A stretch of DNA of 64,000 nucleotides from Hyperoodon ampullatus (GCA_949752795.1 OX457058.1:155382353-155446352), one strand, 5' to 3'; shown: positions 34,219 through 46,028, counted from the stretch's first letter. The notes: generated by a model from the sequence alone, not told the origin. Translations and numbers: made by a program.

Positions 34219-34340
34219 TGATGTATTTCCATTAATACAGGCATCATATACTACTTAATTTAGAGTTTACATATGTATCTCCATGAAGGTTGGGGCCCTG
34301 TATACTCAGCTTTATAATCCCAGTATCTCCTTTAGTAGAT

Positions 34341-34746
34341 GATCGCATACTGATGGTTCTGTGAACCCCTGGACCATCTTGCTTGGGATGAAGCCAGTGT
34401 CTTGGCCCCCATACAGTTGGTTTTGTTTTCTTGATGGATCCTGTCTGAAGGAGATAAATCTACACCTGAGAGGTGGCAAGATGTTCTAAACTGAGCAGGT
34501 GGTATGAAGTAAGGTGTGAAGGCTTGCCTGGGAGGTATGTCTGTGGGGGGGTCATAAGCAGAGGGAGGGAGAGGGGGACCTGAAGACCTTCGTGGGCAGG
34601 ACTGTGCCGGCTGGGGAAGAAGAAGAGGCAGACAAGGCAAGGGGAGTCTGGAGAGCGCGAGGTAAACGGGTAGCAGCCAGGATACGTGTGTTCTTGGGAG
34701 GCAGCTTTGGGGTAGAAGACTGTGGAGAAAGGCTGAGGGAGAACAC
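34341..34746. other. Unique sequence, no feature seen
   Basis: The long - strand frames here (up to 206 codons, 34332-34952) run through the neighbouring SINE and are not genes. Confidence 0.6.
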
Positions 34747-34760
34747 AGAAAGCCCAGCCG

Positions 34761-34952
34761 GGGCTTCTCTGGTGGCGCAGTGGTTGAGAGTCCGTCTGCC
34801 GATGCAGGGGACGCGGGTTCGTGCCCCAGTCCCGGAGGATCCCACATGCCGTGGAGCTGCTGGGCCCGTGAGCCATGGCCGCTGAGCCTGCGCGTCCGGA
34901 GCCTGTGCTCCGCAACGGGAGAGGCCACAACAGTGAGAGGCCCGCGTACCAC

Positions 34953-34980
<28 letters not shown>
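34761..34980 (+). mobile_element. CHR-type tRNA-derived SINE (short), sense to NRXN3
   Basis: A box at about 34772-34783 (gtggcgcagtgg), B box at about 34815-34825 (gggttcgtgcc), body, then a pure A-tail of about 30. Perfect 14-bp target duplication agaaagcccagccg at 34747-34760 and 34981-34994. Confidence 0.95.
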
Positions 34981-34983
<3 letters not shown>

Positions 34984-35079
34984 AAGCCCAGCCGATGGGC
35001 TGGCTTTCATGGTAGGCATGCTTATCTCACCTACTTTGCTATCTCTGCTCACATGCCTTGCTGGGAAGGGGACCTTGCC

Positions 35080-35325
35080 TGAGCCCCTTGTCTTAACTTG
35101 CACCCCGTCCCTCCAGCACTCCCAATTTTCTTCCAGAGTACTTATCACCGTAGGGCACACTATTTGTTATACTTACGTATTTGCTTATTATCTATCTCTC
35201 CCTAATAGAATTTATGATCCACAGAGGAAAGTTTTTTATTCTGTTCACTGATATGTCACCGGCACCTGTAACATTTCCTGACACCTAGTAAGTGCTTAAT
35301 ATTATTTGTGCAATGAATGAATCCC
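35080..35325 (+). repeat. L2 LINE 3' end
   Basis: 'gtatttgcttattatctatc', 'cactgatatgtcaccggcac' and 'cacctagtaagtgcttaata'. Confidence 0.75.
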
Positions 35326-35339
35326 ACCACACTACCCTT

Positions 35340-35760
35340 CATATTTTTGTATTCAGTCATTCAGTACCTAAGTTAAAAATTTTTTTGTTAGAGTTTTAAG
35401 TTACATACAATAAACTGCATCCATTTGAAGTGTACAGTTCAATGAGTATTGGCAGATATATGCGCCTGTGTAACTGATACCACAATCAAGATATAGAACG
35501 TTCCCATCACCCCAAAAAGTTTTCTTATACCTCTTTGTGGTCAATCCCTGGCCCCAGGCAATCACTGATGTAGCTTCTGTCATTATTTACTGGCTTTGCT
35601 TTTTCTATAATTTCATATAAATAGACTCATACTCATGTCTTGTTTTGCTCAGGGTAAAGTTTTTAAGATTTATCTGTGTTGCATGTAGCAGTGGTTCATT
35701 TGATTTTATTGCTCATTGGTAGGAAATAGTTTCGTATTTTGCTTTGTGGTTTCTGTGACA
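35340..35760 (-). repeat. Old L1 (L1M/L1ME-type) 3' fragment, antisense
   Basis: 'tgaagtgtacagttcaatga', 'gaacgttcccatcaccccaa' and 'gatttatctgtgttgcatgt' are the reversed L1M 3' sequence. Confidence 0.8.
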
Positions 35761-35764
35761 ATGA

Positions 35765-36005
35765 GTGAGCATGGACTCTGGATCCAGGCTGACTATTTGG
35801 AATTCTGGCTCTTCCACTTATCAGCTGTGTGGCTTCGGGCAAGTTTATCTTCCCTGTGCTTCAGGCCTCTCATCTGTTCAATGGGGTAATAATCATACCT
35901 ACCTCATAGGATTGTTGGGAGAAGAATTAAATGAGGTAAACTAAACACATAAAGTGGTTAGAATGGTGCCTGGCACAAGTGTGTATTCAATAATTGTTAG
36001 CTGTT
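35765..36005 (+). repeat. MIR SINE, well preserved
   Basis: 'gcatggactctggatccagg', 'ttatcagctgtgtggcttcg' and 'ctacctcataggattgttgg'. Confidence 0.93.
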
Positions 36006-36145
36006 ATTACTTCCATTTTGCAAATGAAGGAAAAAGCCCCGAGGCACAGAAAAGTAAGGTAGTTTGACCAGTGTTATTTGGAACGCAGGAAGGATCAGAA
36101 CTGAGTCTGTCTGATTTAACATCTGTGTTCTACCACCTGCCCCAT
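36006..36145 (-). repeat. MIR SINE fragment, opposite orientation to its neighbour
   Basis: 'ttccattttgcaaatgaagg' and 'cagaactgagtctgtctgat', abutting the forward copy. Confidence 0.75.
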
Positions 36146-38914
36146 TCTGGTCCTTCCCCTTCAAGCCAGAATCCTGTGTGTGGTGCACACACAAGAAGGA
36201 GAAGAGCTAGCGCTCAGCTCTGGGATGTCTGGCTTCCCTACCTCAGTGTTCACTTAAGCTACCCCAGTCTATTTCACCATCCCTGCCCCTGTGAGTAGAG
36301 TTTCACCCCCTGATTTGGCCTGCAGAGGGGGTGGGATTGGGCCTTCTTGCCCTTTGCTTCTCTCCCGGGCCCTCTCAGGCAGCTGAGCTGTGCATCAGGA
36401 ACACCTCTTACAATCATACAGCATCAGCCCTGCAAGAAGCTAATTTGATAAACCCCACTCCAAAGCTCATTGAACCTGTCTATAACGGTGCTTAATTAAA
36501 GGGCAGAAACTTTGAAGAGGTAGCAAGGTACTGCTTAATCCAATACCAGAGTGCCACAGTTCTACCATCTGCCTCCTCTTTGCAGTAACTGCTTCCTGAC
36601 ATTTGTTTATTTTAATTAGGAGAGCAGTCTTGACCAAGAGGGAGAGCAGGCAGGGTCAGAACTATTGGAGAGGAGAAAGCGGAAAAGTGGGGCAGTGATG
36701 TGATGGTCATGGGCTGAAGGGAAGGCACTGTTGTCTTTATGGTGTGAGTGATTCCACCTTCCCACAGGACGGAACTGTGAAACTTTCTCCCTGGGGTGAA
36801 AGCACAAGGCTGACTCTGGGATCATATGTTCAGGTTTTCGGTGTGTCCTTTAGGGAGTATGGGAGCTGAGCTTCTTGGTTAGAGAATGGAGGCTCCCACA
36901 TTGTTAGAAAGGAGATTATAGATTGGGCTGGTCAGATCCCAGGGGGTAGTCCTAGAAGAACTCAGTTACTCTGACCCAGTGGAGATACTTCTAGTACCAA
37001 CAGGGTCTCAGAGCTGAGGGAAAGCAAATCTCATTCATCATCTATTAGTGCTTTGGTTTCTCAGTCATGGTTTTATAGTCTGCCTGGTTATCTTTGATTG
37101 TGTGTTGGTCATTGTACATGAAATCCATTTATAACTCTAAAGAGCTGAGATGAAAAAGATGCTTTTCTCTAGAGAGAAATTTTGCTTTTTTCTGGCAGGA
37201 ATCTGAAGGTACTCTAAATCTAGGACTCCCCCTCCCCCCAGCCCTACCTCCCAAATCAAATTAAAAGCTTAAGGTGCCCTCAGCAACAGGCAAATTCAAA
37301 CCTTTTCTACAGATCCTTGTCAGGGCTAGTCAGTTTCTTGTTCCTTCTCACTCAAGGGTCACAGCTTATTGTGAGAAAGGTCACCTTCTGGTCCCCCCAT
37401 CTTATGCAGGTTCTGGGCGTTGATTTCTCTCTCTCTAACACTGCCAGGCTTTCAAAACAAGGTTCATATTTGCTAGACTCAGAAAATACCTTCATGGCAA
37501 AAGTGATGTCCCTACTTCTCTGGGAGAATCTACTCTGATTCCCTTCAGTGTTAAAGTAGTATTTCCTTACTATGTAATCTTCATTCTGATGATTTTAAAA
37601 AGATATATTGCATATTTTATCCAGATTTTTAGTTGTTTTCAATGGTAATGGTAACTTTCTGCAATTACCAGAAAGTCCTCAATAGTGGTTTTTAAATTAC
37701 ATATATTTCTACTTAGGGCAGCAGAACCTTGTTGTTTTTTTTTTCCAAATGAAATCTTAAATAGGATCTCAGTATCAAAAACAAAAGTAAACAACAACAA
37801 AAAAGATAAAAGTGGAGCAGTTCTGGATAAAGTGGGGCTAGAGGCCCCCAAGGTCTGCCAACCAGGCCTCCCCTTTGTTAGATCCACATAGAGTATTTGT
37901 AAGTACCTGAGTATCATAGGTATGGTTTGAAAAGTTCTTCTGTAAGGAACCCCTTGGTTTGACTGCTTGAGAAACCCTAGCTTTGGCAGAGCTCATCTAG
38001 TGCTTTCCCTGAAGGCAAATGATTCTTGACATTTTAGGAGAGCTGGAAGCCTGGATATTGGGCAAGATGCTGTAAGAAATAACAGGGTATGCTATCTGAG
38101 TCCCAGAAAACCCCTGTGAAAGCAAGACCAGGATAGTGAGGAGCTTTTCAGTTCTCTTAGGATTACTCATCTGAGGTGGGGCGAGGAGAACGAAAACAGG
38201 GTGAGGATGGTAGGTGTGTCCGTTTGGGTCCTCCAAGAGGCTGACATCAAGACAGGATTAGATATGCAAGAATATTAGTGGGGGAAATGCTTGTGAAGGG
38301 TAAAGGGGGAGGGAGCAGGTGTAGGCACAGAGAGTGTTCAGACCTTGTCGCAGATCTGACACCTGTGTAAGGAGCAAGGAAGGAAGGATTGGGGACGAAG
38401 AGCCTCGCTGCAGCACAGCTCTGAGAAAACCTCAGTCAGGCTGATGGGAAGTTTCCAAGCAAAAGCTGCCTATTAGAGGAATTCTGCATTGCACAGGAAT
38501 GGCCACCATCAGTGCTCCTATGAGCTTGGTCACTGACTGGGAGCAGCCCTGGGGAGTGTGACCTCAGTATGAGGGCCACGATGGATCCAAAGGGGTGGCC
38601 ACTGAGGCTGTCTGTCAGCTCTGTTCCCTGTAGCAAGTCCTCCTGCAGGAGATCTGAGTGGTGCCCCTCCATGGCCACCCCTATAGAGGAGGGCCATCCA
38701 GAGAGCAATGAGGCATTTGCTGAAACAAGGGAAGGAAGGAAAGTAAGGCATATTTTCCAGACCAGGGGGACAGCCATAGTGGGATTCTGTGCAGCTTGTG
38801 TGAGGGTATTACCTGAGCTTGTTGGGAGCAGACCTACAGTAACAGATCCCTCTTCCTTACCTGAAGCTACCCTGATGTGACTGGTCACGTCATCCTTGCA
38901 CTGTAGCTTCCTAA
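36146..38914. other. Mostly unique sequence, about 2.8 kb
   Basis: The longest repeat-poor stretch seen here. 36395-36625 is AT-rich with TAATTA cores. The - strand frame at 38436-38924 (162 codons) and its + strand counterpart overlap each other without a recognisable domain. Confidence 0.5.
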
Positions 38915-39430
38915 ACCCTCCCAATGGTTTTCAACAGCACTTAGGATAAAGACCACTCCCTTGATCCTGGCCTTTTTGGCCTGGCCCCAGGCCCTGCCTA
39001 CCCCTACCTCTTTATTACACACCACACTCCCCCTCCCTGTCCCTGTTCCAGCCCCACTGACCTTGCAGTCCCTTGTCCTTGCCTTGCTCATTTCCACCAC
39101 AGGGCCTTTGTCCATGATTTTCCTCTGCCCAGGATGCTCTTTCCTTCCTCTTCTCTCTTCTTTCTATCTTGGCTCAGGCTCACTTCCTCAGGGAGCGTGC
39201 AAGTTCCCTATAGTGGCTCTCACATACCATGTTCCTTCTCTTGGTGGCATTTGTCACAGGCACAGTTTTGGATCTTTTCTGGCTGACTGTTTATTCAATC
39301 CCTGGCTCTCCCACTAGACTAGAATAGAAGCTCTACAAGGGCAGGGCTGCCTCTGTCTTTGCTGATCATTGTACCTCTGTGCCTGGCACACTGGAGATGC
39401 TCAATCAAACGTTTTGTTCTAGTGAATAAT
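38915..39430 (+). repeat. L2 LINE 3' region, sense
   Basis: 'caatggttttcaacagcact', 'ggcctggccccaggccctgc', 'ccacagggcctttgtccatg' and 'ctctacaagggcagggctgc'. Covers about the last 500 bp of the element, ending 'agatgctcaatcaaacg'. Confidence 0.93.
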
Positions 39431-39739
39431 TCACAAAGGAGGAGGTGAAAAGAATACTAGGATGTCCAATAAGTAAAAGTAAAATATGCACAGCAACAAA
39501 ATAAAAGGCAGGTAAGACAGACTCCTCCAGAGCTGGAAGTGACTTCTAAGGTCCTTGTTTGCTCAACCTCCTTGTCTCACTTTGGAACAGACCGAGCCTG
39601 GCTGGTGGGACAGCTTCTACATGTTCACACGGCTAGTGGGTTCAAGGGCTGGGGCTCACACCTTAGTCTCTCAAGTCTGAGTCCCCTGCTCACTTTGCTA
39701 AGGGAGGCTGTGTGTGGTCACTTGACATACGATTTGAAG

Positions 39740-39900
39740 ATGGATGCCTGGCTTCCATATAGGCTCGATCCACTCTCACCTTTGATCTGACCTTGAGTAA
39801 GTCATTAAGCTGTTTGGCTTAAAGTGGGGATGATAACGTGTATTTTAAATGGGAACTTGAAGATTAAATGAGATAATATGGGAAAGACTGCTTTTTGTAA
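39740..39900 (+). repeat. MIR SINE fragment
   Basis: 'tctgaccttgagtaagtcat' and 'gaagattaaatgagataata'. Confidence 0.7.
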
Positions 39901-41090
39901 ACTCTGTAGTGTTTTACAGGTGCTATTCCTGTATCATGTTTTATTTCTGTTTGGTAAGAGAAAACTAAAATCACCAGTGATGGGGGTGGGTGAGGATACC
40001 ATCCAGGCCCTGTCACCGATCATGTTCCCTGAGCCCACTCCAGCCCCCTTTTCTTCAAAGGAGCTGAAAAAGTTAAATTTTTGGAGCATCAGCTCTATGA
40101 ATAGTAGAGTAAGTTTGAGGGATGATTTCCGTTAGTTGCTTAGCCTCCCTGGGCCTGGGTCCCTTCATCAGTGACAGGAGGGACTGTGGAACTGATGTCT
40201 AAAGATTCCTTTCAATAGGAAGCCCCATAGACCCTCATGAATAGGAAGCGCTCAAATAGGGAAGGAGGAAGCTATTACTGGACAGACTCCCAAACACAGG
40301 GCACAGAGCAAGAGTGGACTGTCATGGCCTCTAGCTTAAGAGATTTGCTGAATCCCAGAAAGAACTTTCTGGCACTGAGGGTAGTTAAATGCTGGAAATG
40401 GAGAAGGCAACCAGGTTTGTGGGAATTGCTTTCTGGAGGTCTTTGCAAAGAAAAGAAAAACCCAATTATAGTCCTGTTGGAACCGGGGAAATAGACTGGG
40501 AAGCATTTAAAGTGATATCCACCCTACGGATAACTGACTCTGCAAAAGATGCTGTGAAGTTTCGGGGTTGAGATGCCCTTTCCACACACTCCTTCCTGTT
40601 GTGCACACCTGTTTCCTGCTGCTGCTATGTTTGTGCTCTAGGGTTTATGTACCTGGTGAAAGCTCTACCGGGCCTTCCACCGCTGATCTGCATTCTGAAT
40701 TTGGGGTCCTTCCTCTCTATTTACCTTCCTCCTCCTCAGGTACAAACTTCCAAGAAATGGCGCTGGTGTCAGCAGCCACTCCAGATCAGAAAAGCTCAGC
40801 ACGGTGACCGGTAACCATGCTGGGTTTAAGGATAATGTGGGGAATTTTCAGCCTAGATGACCAACTAAAGAGAAAACAGAGGAGCAAGTATGATGAAAAA
40901 TTTTTAGGGAACATGAAGTAAAAACTTTAACTGGTTTTATTTTTGATACTGTTTTCAGCATGTATCTGTTTCCCTTCCTCATTTTTAACCCTCTTGAGAC
41001 TGGGTAGAGATTTCCCAAGCAAGTGTAAAAGTAATTATAGTCAAAGACAGACTTTTTTTTTCCCTACAGGTATCAAGTTAATTGTCTTTT
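39901..41090. other. Mostly unique sequence
   Basis: A MIRb-like piece may lie at 40120-40230. Frames at 40237-40494 and 40568-40807 show no domain. Confidence 0.45.
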
Positions 41091-41101
41091 CTGGGGCTAA
41101 T

Positions 41102-41103
41102 TG

Positions 41104-41142
<39 letters not shown>

Positions 41143-41164
41143 GTCTAGATGTGAAATGACTGCT
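41102..41164 (-). mobile_element. Orphan poly(A) retro-insertion (36-T tract plus about 23 bp)
   Basis: T41106-41141 and a short unique tail lie between direct repeats tggggctaat at 41092-41101 and 41165-41174. Looks like an extremely 5'-truncated retrotransposition with its A-tail on the - strand. 'tgtc' between the left repeat and the T-run does not fit perfectly. Confidence 0.5.
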
Positions 41165-41345
41165 TGGGGCTAATAACAGTGCGAATTTGTGTTTTTCATG
41201 TACATGATCTCATTGTGTCTTCCTGGTGTCCCTGTGCCTGGTAGTTGTTTTTGTTCCTGTTTCGCAGATGTGCACACTGAGGCCCAGCTTGGCAAAGTCC
41301 ACAGAACTAGTGGCAGCTCCGGTATCAGCTCTGCCCCTTTCCCAC
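41165..41345 (-). repeat. MIR SINE
   Basis: 'gtacatgatctcattgtgtc', 'cagatgtgcacactgaggcc' and 'gcaaagtccacagaactagt'. Confidence 0.75.
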
Positions 41346-41545
41346 CTTGTCCCACCACCTCCCACAGCCCTGACTGGAGGTGGCAGAGCCATAGGGCCCC
41401 TTGAACTCTAGCCGACCAGACCCCGTAACTTCTGAGTGGGTGGCAAAGGCAAACCTGCTGGAGACAGAGTTTTCTCTGGGTGGTGGGAGAATGAAGACCC
41501 TGCCAGGAATGCAGTGAGTTTGAAAAGGTGAATAGCCTTCCTTTT

Positions 41546-42008
41546 ATGGATTAGTTTCCTACGGCTTCTCTAACAAAGTACCACAAACTGGGTGGCATAA
41601 GACAGGAGAAATTGATTCTCTCATAGTTCTTGAGGCTAGAAGACCAACATCAAGGTGTTGGCAGGGCCGTGCTCTTTCTGCAGACTCTAGGGAAGGGTCT
41701 TCCTTGCCTCTTCTTAGCTTCTGGTGGCTACTGTCAATTCGTGGTGTTCCTTGACTTGTAGCTGCATCACTTCAGCCTTTGCTTCCATCATCCCATGGCC
41801 ATTTTCCTGTATATCTCAGTGTCCAAATCTCTCTCTCCCTCTAAGGATACCAGTCATTGGGTTTAGGGCCCACTCTACTACAGTATAACCTCATTTTGAC
41901 TTGATGCCATCTGCAAAGGCCCTATTTCCAAAGAAGGACACACACTCACAGGTACCTGGGTTAGGATTTCAACTTATCTTTTTGAGGGACACGATTTAAC
42001 CCACAACA
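41546..42008 (-). mobile_element. MaLR solo LTR (MLT1-type), antisense
   Basis: 'accacaaactgggtggcata', 'gttcttgaggctagaagacc', 'gatgccatctgcaaaggccc' and a terminal 'ttaacccacaaca'. About 460 bp with no internal region attached. Confidence 0.85.
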
Positions 42009-42054
42009 CCGTATTTTAGCCCGCCCTTCCTGCTTATTTGATTTTTAAAATGCC

Positions 42055-42790
42055 ATTCTTTTTCATGAAATTATGGTTTTATCATAGGTGGTAGCTTTTT
42101 ACTTTATAAGTTTATAATATTCAGAAAAGTAAACCCCTCATATTTTTATCACTCAAATGAACAACAAAAGACATGTATTTGACTCAAGCACTTTTTTAAG
42201 AATAAAAATATTACAGGCATAGATTTTTAAAATTATTTTTAACCATCTTCTCCTCAGTTACATTGTCCTCTCCTTTCTCTTGGGGAAGTGGTTCTCAACC
42301 AGGGCAATTTTGGGCCTGTTCCTATCTAGTCGGTAGGGGCCAGGGATGTTGCTAAACATCCTACAATATATAGGACAGCCCTCACCACACTTAACACACA
42401 ACAAAGGATTATCTGGTTCAAGATGTTAATAGTCAGTAGATTGAGAAGTTCTGTTTTAGAGAGAAGCACTACCATGATATCGATATGTATCCTTCTAGAA
42501 GTGTTTTTCATACTTTTGCATACATTTACAAGCCTGAATAAACAATACGTGGTATTGTGTTGTGCATAAGTATTCCTCTAATTTATATAAACAGTATCAT
42601 AGCATATTCTGCATCTTGCTTTGTTTTTCCCTTCAACATTTTTTAGATCTAGCCATATTGATATAAATACATATATAATACACATATGTGTTTGTGTGTG
42701 TATAATTTTTAAACTGATCTATAGTTTGTTGTTTTAAAAAATGTCTTTACATGATGAAATAGAATATTGATAACTCTATGTTCCATATTA
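42055..42790 (-). repeat. Old L1 (L1M-type) 3' sequence, antisense, split by MER5A
   Basis: 'ttacaagcctgaataaacaa', 'cagtatcatagcatattctg' and 'ttagatctagccatattgat'. An AT/GT-rich run lies at 42660-42705. Confidence 0.6.
42286..42453 (+). mobile_element. MER5A (nonautonomous hAT-Charlie)
   Basis: 'agtggttctcaaccagggca', 'gtaggggccagggatgttgc', 'taaacatcctacaatatata' and a terminal 'gattgagaagttctg'. 168 bp. The 8-bp flanks do not match. Confidence 0.92.
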
Positions 42791-43224
42791 GGCTGGCTCT
42801 CTTTTTTGGGAAGGATCAGGTTTTATTCCTCCACAATATCTGTAAGTCTGAAAACCCAAGACTAGATTCCCCCAGTCCTGGTTGGAAAGCAGGCCCATTA
42901 TCTGGGATGTTAATTCTCTCCAAGAACTTAATCTTCCTAGAATATAACAATAATCAAAGGTCACAGGAGTCCTTGACCAGCTGGTGGGAAAATGAAATTG
43001 TGTCACAGCTCTAGTTTAAGGTTGGTAGGACCAGAAAACCCAGGATTAAAGTGAGGTCCACTCAAATTTTGGTTTCCAGAGGAAATTGAATAGGGTGACA
43101 AATTTGGAAGAGGGAGGCCACTTTTGAGGAGCTCCATCAGCTATACATAGACTATCATGCAGCCAAAGTTCAAGTTATTAATCTCAAAGGCTAATCACTA
43201 AAGGACTCAATGGAAAGCACCCCA
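42791..43224. other. Unique sequence, no feature seen
   Basis: Overlapping frames 42778-43014 (+) and 42788-43006 (-) are without recognisable motif. Confidence 0.5.
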
Positions 43225-43405
43225 ATTTGAGTAAGAAGGCTTGTGTTTGATCTTAGCTAATTCCTAGCTGTGTGACCTTGAGCAAGTTACTTAGCCTTGT
43301 AATCTCAATTTTCCCGATCCCTAAAATTGAAGTAATGACATATCAGTGGGTTTCTGTAGGAATAAAACGAGAACAGTGCTTGGTATCTGGTAAGATTTCA
43401 AAAAT
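43225..43405 (+). repeat. MIR SINE
   Basis: 'ttcctagctgtgtgaccttg', 'agcaagttacttagccttgt' and 'agaacagtgcttggtatctg'. Confidence 0.88.
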
Positions 43406-43429
43406 GTTAGTTGATCCTGGAGTCTGATT

Positions 43430-46020
43430 CTACGGAGATTGGACTCTTTCCTTTTGGCAACAACGGAGGCTTTGGAATTTCTTTAGAAGCCTGGGAGTGC
43501 TATGTTTAAATGTGAGTTTTAGAAAGTTAATTCTGGCTTGGAAGCAGTGTATAAGGAGAGTTGGGAGTAGGAAGAAGCTGGAAATACAAAGGTCAGTTAT
43601 TAGGATTATGAAATAATCCAAATGAGAGAGATGTGCCTGAACTGAGTGAGTGGGGTGGGTGGGGAGGAAGGGAAGGAGGAGAGAGGGATGTAGAAAGATG
43701 ACAGGAGAGAGAGAAGGAAATGAGGGATATTTGAGAGATGGCATCAGAACATATGAAGGCTGGTGGGATGTGGAGTTGTGAGATGAGGCTAATGGGATAA
43801 CGCCCAGGTTGCTAGCTGGGTTTAGTGAATGGATGATGATATTAAGAAAGATAAAAAAAAAATCAGGAGAAACTGTTAAGGGAGGGTGAGGAGGAGGGAA
43901 ATAATGAATTTGGTTTTAGTTAAGGTATGTCTGAGTTGCCTACGTGACATCCTGGATCAGAAGTGGGTAGTTTATGAGACCTTGGGACAGAGCCCCAGGG
44001 GACACTGACATCCAAAGGAGGAGGGGAGAAGAGCAGCAACTGCACTGAGAGTGACTTTCAAAGGTGAAGTGGCTTTGAAAGAGTGATTTTCCAAGAAGGA
44101 GGTGGAGGATAGAGGCAGGAGATTCATAAAAGGGGGTCCAACAGGCTCAAAAGCAGCCGGAAGTCCTCAGAGGGTGGGAGTTGAGAAGAAGCTCTGGTTT
44201 GGGTATTCCCAGAGCCACTGGTAACCTTGGGAAGAGCTTTGTGAGTTGAGGACACATGGGGGACAGAAGCCAGAATGCAGAGGATTAGGATAGAAGGGGA
44301 GGAATGGAGATTATGAATTTTAATGGAGAAAAGAATTACAGAGATTATCTCAAAGGTGGGGGAAGAGGGAAGATTTTTGTTTCATTTTCAGATTACTAGA
44401 ATGCTGCTGAGCAGTGGGTAGGTGGGAAAGGAGTGGAGAGTGTACAGAAGAGAGGGAAGTATTGATAGAAGAAGCTCCCGGGAGCTGGGATGGCTGGGAG
44501 AAAGCACTGACGAGGAGTCAGTCTTGACAGGACCAGATTTCATCGAGACGGGAAGGAGGAAAGTGGTAGCTGAAGGGGAGGGGATTACAGGCCTTCATGA
44601 CTAAAGGCCTCAATTGTTCTCAGTAACATAGGAGCCCCTGTAGCACCTGCTTAGTGAAGAAGGTGGAAAGGGTTTGGAAGAGCTGTAGAAGGGAGCAGAT
44701 TGGGCAAAAGTTTAAGGCTTGCTGAGTCACTGAGGGTGACAGGGACAGAATTGCAGTTGAGCTCAATGACACAGATGGGCTGTTGGTTTCTGGTACTGAT
44801 CAGTTGCTCAAGGGCAAGGGAAGTGTGTGCTTAGATTTCCTCAAGTGGGAAGACTGTTGGTGTGGATGTGTTGGGAGTCCAAGGGGTGAGGGAATGACTG
44901 GCCATGAACTTCTAGGTAAGATGTTAAGCGAAGGTGGTGGGGAAGGGGCGATATACTGTGAGAATGAAGAGGTTGGGGTGCTGTGGCTCTATAAGGAAGA
45001 GGATTAGGACAAGATGCGTGATAGAAATAAGATTTTTCTGAGATAGGTGTTTGGTGGAGAAGTAGTTCCGGGTGAGGTCAAAGTCCAGGTAGGTATGAAG
45101 AGGGTAAGGATGAAGGTGAACGTTATGGAGCAGAAGGGAACAAGGCCTATGAATCTAGGCCACTGTGCACATGGGAGTTGCACACAATGGTAGGAGTCAG
45201 GGTGCAGGAGGGAACTGTTGGCCAGTTAAATGTCTCAGCAAATGTGACAGAGTAATCTTGGGATGATGTCTTGGTCAGTTTTTACTGCATAACAAATAAC
45301 TATAAAAATCTTGCTGGCTTTTAACATATAGCACACATTGATTTAGTTCCACATCTGGAGATAGTAGATTTGGGCCAGACTCATCTGGCTAATTCTGTTG
45401 ACTTTGCATCTGCAGGTTGTATGGGATCTGGTTGATCTAGGTTGGTCATGGTTGAGGGGGCTGGCTGAAATGGCTCTGGTCATTCACCTCTTGAGACTGG
45501 GAGGCTAGCTCAGGCTGCTCTTCTCATCATGATGGCAGAGGTGTAAAAGAACAAGCAGTTTTCAAACCGTTGGTCATGTCATGCCTGCTAACATTTCTTT
45601 GGCCAAAGTCAAGGGGTGGGGAAGTACACTGTACCCATGGGAGGTAGTTGGGTTGGTAAGTGAATATTTTTGAACAATAACCTAATTGACCACAGGTAGT
45701 AGATAAGCGCTATGAGGATAGAGAGAGGATGGGGTTGCAGATGGCATAGGACCCTTGAACGACAATGAAGGAACAAGGGTGGGAAGAAAGGACATTGTCT
45801 ACTCAGCTCCCATCCTGAGATAGAAGTGGCCCCAACTAAGAGTGTTTGGCAAAGAAATCATTCGATTAGAGAAGGTGCAGTGTTTTGTGTTGTGAGAAGT
45901 CAAATATGAACAACAGGAATTCCAGAGGCCACAGAGGGAAGAGTTCAAAAGAGGCACAGCTGGCTACCCAGGGTCGGAGAGCAACTGCCTGAGTGGGGAA
46001 GTCCGAGCCTCAGGAATAAA
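43430..46020 (-). repeat. Long purine-rich antisense L2 LINE, split by an LTR
   Basis: 'gttattaggattatgaaata', 'ttggttttagttaaggtatg', 'gacatcctggatcagaagtg' and 'gacagagccccaggggacac' follow the reversed internal L2 order. Identity becomes harder to see after about 44300. The + strand is strikingly G+A rich across about 1.8 kb. Confidence 0.55.
45267..45694 (-). mobile_element. LTR-like element (probably MLT1/MaLR) inside the antisense L2
   Basis: Begins 'tgtcttggtcagtttttact', contains 'gcataacaaataactataaa' and 'ggccaaagtcaaggggtggg', and ends in 'ttgaccaca', so it has TG...CA ends. Subfamily not resolved. Confidence 0.6.
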
Positions 46021-46028
46021 ATGGGCAG

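Larger units (their letters stand above)
32690..34340 (+). repeat. L2 LINE, sense, carrying two MIR insertions
   Basis: 'gggtggatgactccccagtt' and 'gcttttcatcttttcctgca' suggest the upstream part. 33650-33984 ('gcatgaaggcctttccaaat', 'catctgaagccatcccc'-like) and 34219-34340 ('ctccatgaaggttggggccc') are the 3' part. The left half is only a tentative match. Confidence 0.6.

Noticed and set aside
34761..34830. tRNA-like sequence with A and B boxes
   Set aside because: It is the head of a SINE, with body, A-tail and target duplication; not a functional tRNA gene. The same applies to the other SINE copies.
34332..35160. Long - strand open frames of 164-206 codons
   Set aside because: They run through the CHR-type SINE at 34761-34980, whose GC-rich body is open in several frames. 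Similar peptides appear at the other SINE copies.
38436..38924. 162-codon - strand frame
   Set aside because: A 103-codon frame overlaps on the other strand, and the peptide has no family signature and no flanking splice sites that I could defend.
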